Source: Sporomusa sp. (GTDB taxonomy: Bacteria > Bacillota_C > Negativicutes > Sporomusales > Sporomusaceae). From it: 7,612 nucleotides of DNA. The translations under genes and the position numbers were made by a program. The stretch lies in the NCBI GenBank assembly GCA_029256645.1, contig JAQSXM010000153.1, positions 1 through 7,612 on the forward strand, read 5' to 3'. Numbering within the stretch: position 1 is the first letter of the stretch; each line of letters starts with the position of its first letter. This document shows, in pieces, positions 1 through 5,458 of the stretch. Below the pieces are notes generated by a model that saw only the letters and a list, made by a program, of their open reading frames with translations, had not been told where the DNA came from and did not search any database.

Positions 1-354
1 GGTTAAGAAAAAGGCAGATATATAGGTTGCAAGAAGTCTTTTGTCGCCCGCCTTGGCCGCTACCTCTCCTGGTATTGATGTAAATGTGGTATAACCCAGA
101 TAAAGTAAAAATAGTCCGCCAAATAAGCGCAAATATGATTGATGATCAAGGAAAAATGCGGAAATGGCAGTTAAACTAAAAGCAGCAATACAACCATACA
201 GGGCATCAGCCGTTGCTGTTCCCAGACCGGAAAGACAACCATTCAGCATCCCCTGAGAGAGTGTGCGGCGAATACAAAGTACGCCAATCGGCCCCACCGG
301 GGCTGCTATAGAAAACCCTAGTATTATACCTTTAATAAGAAAAATCAGTTCCAA
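1..354 (-). CDS. LysE/RhtB-family amino-acid exporter, N-terminal part (runs off the window)
   Basis: Read on the minus strand from a TTG at 354-352, the frame stays open for exactly 118 codons to the window edge. The product starts MELIFLIKGI and carries the LysE-family N-terminal signature: a first membrane helix, then GFSIAAPVGPIG (about residues 13-24), then a glycine-rich second segment with GLGTATAD (about 43-50), and further hydrophobic helices at about 50-64 and 74-90. Members are inner-membrane exporters of amino acids or related metabolites, usually about 200 residues long, so a little over half is visible. TTG is chosen because it places the signature at the usual distance from the N-terminus. 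A purine-rich stretch (AGAGGG) lies about 10 nt upstream, inside the end of the regulator gene. The 7-nt gap to the Lrp-type gene implies co-transcription. The substrate cannot be told. Confidence 0.85.
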   Translation of the reverse strand, partial: MELIFLIKGIILGFSIAAPVGPIGVLCIRRTLSQGMLNGCLSGLGTATADALYGCIAAFSLTAISAFFLDHQSYLRLFGGLFLLYLGYTTFTSIPGEVAAKAGDKRLLATYISAFFLT

Positions 355-361
355 CGTTCTT

Positions 362-820
362 CTACCCTCTCTCTGGTTTTATTGGCAATACCGGCGTTTC
401 TTTGATTGTAGATAAAACTACAGTTGTACGGGTTCTGATACCTGGTAAAGACTTTATTTCTTCACTGATTAACCGCTCAAGGTCGCGGGTACTTGTACAC
501 CGTACTTTTAAAATATAATCTTCCGCACCTGCAATATGATGACACTCCTGTATTTCAGACACGATTTGAACCATCTTTAAAAACGCCGGTTTCTGCTCCG
601 GACGATCCAACGTAACTGCTATTAAAGCAGCCAGACCACAACCGATTGCCTCAGGATCGATCAGTGCAGCATAACCTTTGATTATCCCTGATTCCTCCAG
701 CTTACGAACCCTGTCAGCAGCGGCAGGAGCAGACAACCCAAGAAGTGCCCCCAGGTCTGCCCAGGTTGCCCGTGCTTGCCCCATAAGCCGCTGTATTACC
801 TTTAGATCATTATTATCCAA
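362..820 (-). CDS. Lrp/AsnC-family transcriptional regulator
   Basis: This 152-residue protein matches the size and plan of Lrp/AsnC regulators. A winged helix-turn-helix fills about residues 3-52, with WADLGALLGLS followed by the recognition helix APAAADRVRKLEESGIIKGY. A RAM/AsnC effector-binding and oligomerisation domain follows (about 65-138), with the G-x-x-DY-x-L core at 98-104 (GAEDYIL). Such proteins form dimers and higher oligomers that bind DNA and respond to amino acids. The start is TTG at 820-818, preceded by AGAAGGTG about 8 nt upstream; the ATG a few bases inside is out of frame. The LysE-type exporter gene follows after 7 nt, so the regulator probably controls its own operon and amino-acid export. 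The family is secure, the effector is unknown. Confidence 0.93.
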   Translation of the reverse strand: MDNNDLKVIQRLMGQARATWADLGALLGLSAPAAADRVRKLEESGIIKGYAALIDPEAIGCGLAALIAVTLDRPEQKPAFLKMVQIVSEIQECHHIAGAEDYILKVRCTSTRDLERLISEEIKSLPGIRTRTTVVLSTIKETPVLPIKPERG

Positions 821-854
821 ATAACTACACCTTCTTTTATAATGTTTTTATCCT

Positions 855-883
855 ATTATACTTTATTTTAAAAATAAATTGAA
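855..883 (-). promoter_or_regulatory. Candidate promoter of the Lrp-LysE operon
   Basis: On the minus strand there is a perfect -10 TATAAT (860-855). A weak -35 TTCAAT (883-878) lies 17 bp upstream. The predicted start near 848 gives a leader of about 28 nt before the TTG start. The surrounding DNA is very AT-rich, so the -35 is the uncertain part. Confidence 0.5.
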
Positions 884-901
884 CCATAATACCTATTAAA
901 T

Positions 902-933
902 AAAAAAACCTGCGTTTTTTCGCAAGTTTTTTT
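902..933 (-). terminator. Rho-independent terminator of the iron-sulfur flavoprotein gene
   Basis: A stem of AACTTGCG/CGCAGGTT closes a six-A loop and is flanked by seven A and seven T. Read on the minus strand all stem positions pair (one G-U), whereas on the plus strand that position becomes a C-A mismatch. The minus direction is therefore the natural one. It begins 8 nt past the stop of the gene at 942-1538 and ends in seven U. Confidence 0.85.
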
Positions 934-941
934 GATCCGAT

Positions 942-1538
942 TTATCTTTCAGTATTACTATTACCATTTCCTATTAACTGCCGTCCCAACTCAAAGGCTT
1001 GCTTCAGATCGTCAGGACGCCCGGTTAAGGGTCTTGCGTCCAGATCAGGCAAAATGAGATTGCCAATACTCTTAACGCCAATCATCTTAAAATACAGGTT
1101 GATTACCTGCAGCGATCCGATAAACTGTCCATCATAAAGTGGTTGCCCGCCGGTTGCAATAAATATTCCCGGCCGTCTTCGCCCGGCAAATACATCTTTT
1201 TTCATTACATATTTTGCAGACCAAAAAGGCTGACAGCGGTCAACGACGACTTTTGCCTGGGCACTCATGCCGTTAAAATAAACCGGTGCAGCAAAAATAA
1301 AGGCATCCATATCCATTATTTTCTCATAGATGAGCTCCATATCATCCCGCATATAACAGCGACCGGTGTGCAGGCAGCTATCACAAGACTGACAGGGCGC
1401 GACTTTAAGTTTGTGCAGCACTATTTTTTTAACCTCTACGTCCCCGCCTGAAGCCGCACCACGCAATACCTCATCGATTGCCAGACTGTTTGCACCATTA
1501 ACCTTTGGACTTCCCAACAGCGCCAGTATATTTGTCAA
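942..1538 (-). CDS. Iron-sulfur flavoprotein (Isf-type), flavodoxin-fold NAD(P)H-dependent reductase
   Basis: The 198-residue product belongs to the flavodoxin-like/NADPH-dependent FMN reductase superfamily. The N-terminal beta strand and phosphate loop read ILALLGSPKVNGANS (residues 4-18), and the second flavin-contacting loop is AAPVYFNGMSAQAK (83-96). Between them is a compact cysteine cluster, C49-x2-C52-x2-C55-x5-C61. In archaeal and clostridial Isf proteins such a cluster binds a [4Fe-4S] centre next to FMN. Family knowledge therefore predicts a cytoplasmic, oxygen-sensitive electron-transfer or reductase protein, commonly dimeric or tetrameric. The physiological partner is not known. 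The start is TTG at 1538-1536 behind a strong AGGAGG at 1554-1549 (10-nt spacing). It is a single-gene unit, divergent from the AlaX gene and closed by the 902-933 terminator. Confidence 0.88.
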   Translation of the reverse strand: MTNILALLGSPKVNGANSLAIDEVLRGAASGGDVEVKKIVLHKLKVAPCQSCDSCLHTGRCYMRDDMELIYEKIMDMDAFIFAAPVYFNGMSAQAKVVVDRCQPFWSAKYVMKKDVFAGRRRPGIFIATGGQPLYDGQFIGSLQVINLYFKMIGVKSIGNLILPDLDARPLTGRPDDLKQAFELGRQLIGNGNSNTER

Positions 1539-1593
1539 TTAGGTTAAACCTCCTTCTGAAACGTATCTCTTAGGCACAATCTCCCTTGTCCCA

Positions 1594-1622
1594 ATTATAT
1601 AATGCTTTACAGATTCTGTATT
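1594..1622 (-). promoter_or_regulatory. Candidate promoter of the iron-sulfur flavoprotein gene
   Basis: The minus strand carries a perfect TATAAT (1599-1594) about 55 nt before the TTG start. The best -35 at 17-bp spacing is AATACA (1622-1617), only a half match. The -10 is convincing and the -35 is not, so an activator may be involved. It lies in the 184-bp divergent region shared with the AlaX gene. Confidence 0.4.
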
Positions 1623-1657
1623 TCTTCTCAACAATCCTGCCATTACCACTAGCATCT

Positions 1658-1684
1658 TTTACAAACTGCTAAGTTTGATATAAT
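1658..1684 (+). promoter_or_regulatory. Candidate extended -10 promoter of the AlaX-like gene
   Basis: TATAAT at 1679-1684 is preceded by TGA, giving the extended -10 pattern TGnTATAAT. A -35-like TTTACA (1658-1663, five of six consensus bases) lies only 15 bp upstream. The short spacer is tolerable when the -10 is extended. The predicted start near 1691 leaves about 32 nt before the ATG. The ribosome site AGGAGGG (1709-1715) is 7 nt from that ATG. Confidence 0.55.
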
Positions 1685-1722
1685 AGAAGCTAATACAGCA
1701 AACGCTACAGGAGGGTACTGTT

Positions 1723-2364
1723 ATGTATGTGGCCAAAATATTCTGGGACAATCCATATCTCACTGAGCTAAACGCTCAAATAACAGGCGTGGAAAATCAA
1801 TTAGTTACTGTGGATAAAACGATTGCTTTCGCCTTTTCCGGCGGACAGGAATCGGACTATGGGACAATTAATGGTTATAGTATTGTCAAGGCGGAAAAAC
1901 AAGATCAGCAGATTACATACTTGTTAGATAGATTACACGATTTACAGATTGGCGACAATGTCTTGATAAAAATTGACTGGGCTAGACGCTATAAGCTTAT
2001 GAGACTGCATTTTGCCGCCGAAATAATTCTGGAGTTAGTCACGCAGAACTTCGGCAGCCCGGAAAAAATCGGAGCCCATATAGCGGCGGATAAAGCAAGG
2101 CTTGATTTTGCCTTGCAGGGGAATATCTCACAGACTTTTAGTTTTCTTGAACAAGAAATGCAGCAGATTGTCAGCAGCAATCTGCCTATTAAAAGCGCGT
2201 TTGCTGATCAGGAAAAAGAGATTCGCTATTGGGAAATTGACAACTTTGCCAAGGTTTTATGTGGGGGAACCCATATCAAAGAAACCAGTGAAATAGGCTC
2301 TTTGCAGTTAAAGAGAAATAATATTGGCAAAGGTAAAGAACGCATTGAGATTCTATTACGATAA
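1723..2364 (+). CDS. AlaX-like alanyl-tRNA editing protein with an atypical first zinc motif
   Basis: The 213-residue protein resembles free-standing relatives of the alanyl-tRNA synthetase editing domain, which hydrolyse Ser or Gly wrongly attached to tRNA(Ala). An N-terminal beta-barrel-like part includes FSGGQESDYGTI (residues 38-49), the counterpart of the usual GGGQPSDxG element. The editing core follows: IDWARRYKLMRLHFAAEIIL (84-103), then GAHIAADKARLDF (117-129). The C-terminal second additional domain carries CGGTH (180-184). The canonical zinc site is HxxxH plus CxxxH. Here CxxxH is intact (C180, H184), but the first motif is H96-x3-E100, with Glu in place of the second His. Catalysis may therefore differ or use a different ligand set. 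The start ATG has AGGAGGG 7 nt upstream. It is a single-gene unit ending at the hairpin at 2378-2418. Family assignment is firm and the exact substrate is inferred. Confidence 0.85.
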   Translation: MYVAKIFWDNPYLTELNAQITGVENQLVTVDKTIAFAFSGGQESDYGTINGYSIVKAEKQDQQITYLLDRLHDLQIGDNVLIKIDWARRYKLMRLHFAAEIILELVTQNFGSPEKIGAHIAADKARLDFALQGNISQTFSFLEQEMQQIVSSNLPIKSAFADQEKEIRYWEIDNFAKVLCGGTHIKETSEIGSLQLKRNNIGKGKERIEILLR

Positions 2365-2377
2365 AGGCAACTAAATT

Positions 2378-2418
2378 AAGGAAGCCTGAAACAGCTTATG
2401 GCTGTTTCAGGCTTCCTT
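2378..2418. terminator. Bidirectional hairpin terminator between convergent genes
   Basis: Perfect 18-bp inverted repeat: 2378-2395 pairs with 2401-2418 around the 5-nt loop TTATG. It sits 13 nt after the AlaX stop and 10 nt after the chemoreceptor stop on the other strand, so it can end both transcripts. The U-tracts are poor on both sides (only CCTT then mixed bases), and termination would rest on the long stem. Confidence 0.75.
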
Positions 2419-2428
2419 GGTTAATAGA

Positions 2429-4399
2429 TCAGATTTTAAACTGCTGAACAGCACGCTGGAGCTCTTCTGCCAAATGAGATAAAGCCTGGCTTGAGGCTGC
2501 AATCTCCTGCATTGATGCAGATTGTTCCTCTGTTGCTGCCGATATATTCTGAGACTGACTTGCGATCTCCCTGCTGACTGAGTCAACTGCTCTGATCGCA
2601 ACAAGAACCTGGTTGCTGGCATTTACCGACTCACTTAATCCATCAGCTATGCCACTGGTAATTTGGGCCACTTCTTTGACATGACGTTCAATCTCTTGAA
2701 AGGTTGTTCCGGCTTTGCCAACAACAGCAGTTCCTTTATGAACCTCTTCTGTACCGGCAGACATTGCCAAAACAGCCTTTTCTGTCTTAACCTGAATATC
2801 ACTGATAAGCTCTGAGATTTGTTTAGCTGCTTCCTGAGACTGCTCAGCAAGCTTGCGCACCTCTTCAGCAACCACAGCAAATCCCCGGCCCTGTTCGCCC
2901 GCCCGGGCAGCTTCAATAGCCGCATTTAATGCGAGCAGGTTGGTTTGACTTGCTATACCCGCGATTGTTTCTACAATTAAACCTATCTCCTTGGAGCGGA
3001 CACCTAATTCCGTGACAACCATTGCCGAGTCATTCACGGTATTCTCAATCTGGTTCATCTGCAGAATGGCATTCTCAACAGCACTACTGCCATCACTGGT
3101 GGCACGCACCGCCTGACCGGTTATATCTGCGGCCAGTTTAGTTGCATTGGCCCCCTCCTGGGAACCTTGGGCAATTTCTTCAATTAAGGAAAGAACGTTC
3201 GCAACCCCAACTGTTTGTTGCTCAACCCCTTCAGCAGTCCTGGAGATAGCTATAGTAACCTGATTTGCGGCTTGGGCCGACTGTTCAGCACTGGCATTCA
3301 ACTGTTCAGAGGATGCACTCACCTGCTCAGTAGCCTCCGCAACCTGGAGCATCAGTGCCCGCAAATTTTTCGTCATCTGCTCAAAACTATGTGCCAGTCG
3401 TCCAATCTCATCATTAGAATCGATCCCCAGTGTTGAGAGAGTAAGGTCCCCGGCGGCAATCCGGGTTGCTTCCTGCACCAGATTCTCGATTGGGCGCAAT
3501 GTTTTGAGGAGATACCGCCAGCCAATAAAGCCTACGACAACAAGGCCTATGCCCAGTGCAGTCAGCATCCACAGCAAACTGGTATAAAACCCGGCATTGA
3601 ACTCACTAGTAGGCAAAGAAACTATGGCAAACCAGTCTGTCCCCTTAACAGACATGAATACCACAACCGATTCCCGGCCAGACAAATCTGTGCAGTTAAT
3701 AAGACGGCCGGGATTGTCGATTAGCCGCTGCATCAACTCCTCTGAGAATTTTTTCTGTTCTTTGACTAACTCTCTGTTAGAATGAGCGATCACTGTTCCA
3801 TCATGAGCAACAATCGCGGCTTCACCGGTTGAGCCAACTTTGACCTGTGCCAGATAGTCCTGCAAGGTTTCAAGATTGACAGCCTGCAATACCATCCCTG
3901 CCAATTGACCGTTTTCACCGGCTACCGGCTGCGTGACAATAACAGAAGGAACTCCTGTTACCCTGTTGATAATTATATCGCTGATATGCGATTTCTGATC
4001 ACCAACAGTATCCTTGTAAAATTTCCGGTCTGATAAATTATCCCCTATCACTTTAGCATCATAGGGAGCAATAGCAGTCCTTTTACCTGTTCGATCAAGA
4101 AAATTCAGCCGGTCAATCCCCCACGCCACCCTGAAATAGGTGTTAATCCTAGCTTGTATACGAGCCTGATCACCGGACTGAAAATCGTGGTCTACCCGAT
4201 AGACCTGTCCACTTTTCTCAAAGGAATTAAAGAGATCTGTTACCTGACCAGAAAGCTGTGTAGCCTGGTTATTCATAGCGACTTCAGTGCTGTTTAGCGT
4301 CTGTTGGTATAAGACATACATACCAGTACCCGCAATAGTCATCCCGATAACCAACAGTGAGATTACGAGCAAAGTGACAGTTTTAGTTCTAATCGACAT
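2429..4399 (-). CDS. Methyl-accepting chemotaxis protein (dCache-HAMP-MA)
   Basis: This is a full-length 656-residue chemoreceptor. A short cytoplasmic N-terminus leads to membrane helix 1 (about 8-31). An extracytoplasmic sensor of about 235 residues (about 35-268) has double-Cache features, for example GDNLSDRKFYKD (119-130) and GVPSVIVTQPV (149-159). Membrane helix 2 (about 272-293) and a HAMP domain (about 295-349, with RPIENLV and AAGDL) follow. The methyl-accepting signalling domain is at about 350-656. Its hairpin tip lies around 496-515 (key residues E496, R499, G501, E502, G504, R505, G506, F507), where CheA and CheW bind. The sensor ligand cannot be named. No C-terminal CheR-tethering pentapeptide is seen; the protein ends VQQFKI. 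ATG 4399-4397 has GGGGGAG (4410-4404) 4 nt upstream. It is a single gene with a complex upstream region. Confidence 0.95.
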   Translation of the reverse strand: MSIRTKTVTLLVISLLVIGMTIAGTGMYVLYQQTLNSTEVAMNNQATQLSGQVTDLFNSFEKSGQVYRVDHDFQSGDQARIQARINTYFRVAWGIDRLNFLDRTGKRTAIAPYDAKVIGDNLSDRKFYKDTVGDQKSHISDIIINRVTGVPSVIVTQPVAGENGQLAGMVLQAVNLETLQDYLAQVKVGSTGEAAIVAHDGTVIAHSNRELVKEQKKFSEELMQRLIDNPGRLINCTDLSGRESVVVFMSVKGTDWFAIVSLPTSEFNAGFYTSLLWMLTALGIGLVVVGFIGWRYLLKTLRPIENLVQEATRIAAGDLTLSTLGIDSNDEIGRLAHSFEQMTKNLRALMLQVAEATEQVSASSEQLNASAEQSAQAANQVTIAISRTAEGVEQQTVGVANVLSLIEEIAQGSQEGANATKLAADITGQAVRATSDGSSAVENAILQMNQIENTVNDSAMVVTELGVRSKEIGLIVETIAGIASQTNLLALNAAIEAARAGEQGRGFAVVAEEVRKLAEQSQEAAKQISELISDIQVKTEKAVLAMSAGTEEVHKGTAVVGKAGTTFQEIERHVKEVAQITSGIADGLSESVNASNQVLVAIRAVDSVSREIASQSQNISAATEEQSASMQEIAASSQALSHLAEELQRAVQQFKI

Positions 4400-4440
4400 A
4401 TTTCTCCCCCTTAATAACCATAAAGTTGACTTAGCTTCAG

Positions 4441-4563
4441 GCGGATTCTACTCTCAACTGAAGGTTAGCCGTCCTTATCCAGGGACTATCCGCTCTTAAC
4501 TCTCACTTGTTTACCCGAAAGGGCACAGAAAGCTGGAATCTTAGTGCGGGTTAGTCAGCGGAT
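4441..4563. other. Structured non-coding segment upstream of the chemoreceptor gene, strand unresolved
   Basis: This lies in the 312-bp gap 4400-4711. Plus-strand coordinates: ATCCGCT (4488-4494) is the perfect complement of AGCGGAT (4557-4563). Their stem continues inward with CT-AACTC (4495-4502) against GGGTTAG (4548-4554) and CACT (4504-4507) against AGTG (4543-4546). Inside sits CCC-GAAA-GGG (4514-4523). The same ATCCGC can instead pair with GCGGAT at 4441-4446, so two helices exclude each other. Further hairpins are GTCCTT/AGGGAC (4471-4476 with 4481-4486) and CTTCAG/CTGAAG (4435-4440 with 4458-4463). As the minus-strand leader it would be a possible switch for the chemoreceptor. However, the GNRA loop and the G-U pairs (4501-4549, 4475-4482) are better on the plus strand. 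I do not recognise a known RNA family with confidence. Confidence 0.45.
4486..4513 (-). promoter_or_regulatory. Possible sigma-28 (SigD/FliA)-like promoter of the chemoreceptor gene
   Basis: On the minus strand TAAA (4513-4510) is followed after 16 nt by GCGGATAG (4493-4486), six of eight bases of the flagellar sigma consensus GCCGATAA. The usual spacer is about 15. Chemoreceptors are often in the flagellar sigma regulon, which makes the site plausible, but it overlaps the structured segment and could be chance. It would give a leader of about 80 nt. Confidence 0.3.
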
Positions 4564-4565
4564 AA

Positions 4566-4610
4566 ATAAAATAAAAGACCGAATCCCCTGAAACCAGAGG
4601 TTGTTCAGTC
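4566..4610 (-). terminator. Rho-independent terminator, probably of the ABC transporter operon
   Basis: On the minus strand GACTGAA (4610-4604) pairs with TTCGGTC (4583-4577) and CCTCTG (4600-4595) with CAGGGG (4590-4585) around a GTTT loop, with a small internal loop. A U-rich tail TTTTATTTTATTTA follows (4576-4563). Two pairs are G-U on this strand and would be A-C mismatches on the other, so the direction is clearly minus. It lies about 100 nt past the permease stop. Confidence 0.8.
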
Positions 4611-4636
4611 ATATATAACGCCTAATATTAACCAAC

Positions 4637-4664
4637 ATTATACAATAATATTTATTTTTGTCAA
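4637..4664 (-). promoter_or_regulatory. Full-consensus sigma-A promoter sequence between permease gene and terminator
   Basis: On the minus strand TTGACA (4664-4659) and TATAAT (4642-4637) are both perfect and 16 bp apart, with an A/T-rich upstream flank. The predicted start near 4630 is only about 20 nt before the hairpin at 4566-4610. A transcript from here would either stop as an RNA of about 65 nt or read through into the chemoreceptor gene with a leader of about 230 nt. Confidence 0.6.
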
Positions 4665-4667
4665 TAT

Positions 4668-4688
4668 TGATAATGGGTTTTATTATCA
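4668..4688. promoter_or_regulatory. Dyad TGATAAT-N7-ATTATCA next to the -35 (operator candidate)
   Basis: Perfect 7-bp inverted repeat, TGATAAT (4668-4674) and ATTATCA (4682-4688), separated by GGGTTTT. It lies 3 bp upstream of the TTGACA at 4664-4659. Both arms equal the half-sites of the Bacillus Fur 7-1-7 box, but the spacer here is 7 instead of 1. It may be an operator or simply a weak AT hairpin after the permease stop. Confidence 0.4.
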
Positions 4689-4711
4689 GTTACCTGGCAT
4701 CGGCTCATTGT

Positions 4712-5458
4712 TTATTTATACTGCCAGCTACATTTTTTTCTTTCCAGGTAATCAATCGCGCCAAATAAAACAAGGCCTATATTGCTTAAAACCGCAATAC
4801 CTGAGTACATTTCCAAATAATTCACCCGCAACCATGCATCCATAATAAAAAAACCCATGCCATACTTTGTGCCAAATGTCTCTGTAAAAAACAACACCGA
4901 AACGGCTGTCGCCATAGCCACCCGCAGCGATGTCAGGAATTTCGGCATCGAAGCAGGTATCAGAATCTCCCTGACAACATCCATAAAACCCGCGCCCAGC
5001 GAATATAAGGGGTAATAGGTTTCCTTGGGAATGCTTTTAACCCCATCCCGTACAGCGATGACAACCTGAAAAACAATGATAAGAAATATCATAAGTATTT
5101 TTGAAAGCTCCCCTAAGCCAAACAGCAGCATTATTACCGGTAGGAGAGCAATTTTAGGAATTGGATAGGTAAGATAGACAATGGGGGATAACAACCGGTC
5201 CCAGGCAGGAAAATACCCCATACAAAGGCCAAGCGGGATACCAACAATCACTGCCAGGAAAACCCCGGCAATGATGCGCCATAGACTGTAAAAACCATGA
5301 ATAGCAATTTGAGACATAAAGATAGCGATTAAATTCTCCAAAACCTTCCCAGGAGGCGGAATAATCGGCAACTGTACCGAAACAGAGACAAGCTGCCACA
5401 GGGCTAGGAAAATTAATATGCCATAAATATACCAAACTCCCGGGCCTTTTACTTTCAC
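4712..5458 (-). CDS. ABC transporter permease, SsuC/TauC (nitrate/sulfonate/taurine) type
   Basis: From GTG at 5458 the protein has 248 residues, normal for the family. It is very hydrophobic, with about six membrane helices (for example 8-28, 58-80, 97-115, 117-136, 180-195, 217-236). The cytoplasmic EAA-like loop is at about 147-171 (YYPLYSLGAGF, with G155, ending LIPASMP), where the ATPase docks. An upstream in-frame ATG at 5500 is open too, but it would overlap the ATPase gene by 46 nt and lacks a well-placed ribosome site. The GTG overlaps the ATPase stop as GTGA and has AGAGGA 9 nt upstream, so it is preferred. It is the last gene of the operon. It should form a homodimeric channel importing a small solute whose identity is not evident. 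Confidence 0.92.
   Translation of the reverse strand: MKVKGPGVWYIYGILIFLALWQLVSVSVQLPIIPPPGKVLENLIAIFMSQIAIHGFYSLWRIIAGVFLAVIVGIPLGLCMGYFPAWDRLLSPIVYLTYPIPKIALLPVIMLLFGLGELSKILMIFLIIVFQVVIAVRDGVKSIPKETYYPLYSLGAGFMDVVREILIPASMPKFLTSLRVAMATAVSVLFFTETFGTKYGMGFFIMDAWLRVNYLEMYSGIAVLSNIGLVLFGAIDYLERKKCSWQYK

Noticed and set aside
1143..1451. 102-codon plus-strand open frame opposite the iron-sulfur flavoprotein
   Set aside because: It is a shadow of the minus-strand gene; the real gene has motifs, a strong ribosome site and a terminator.
2429..3000. Open frames in other registers within the chemoreceptor gene
   Set aside because: They are shadows produced by the repetitive heptad coding of the signalling domain.
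4504..4563. c-di-GMP-I (GEMM) riboswitch on the plus strand
   Set aside because: Local resemblance (GAAA loop, GGCACAGAAAGC, GCGGGTTA) is not supported by the required P1, P2 and P3 arrangement, and no plus-strand gene follows it.
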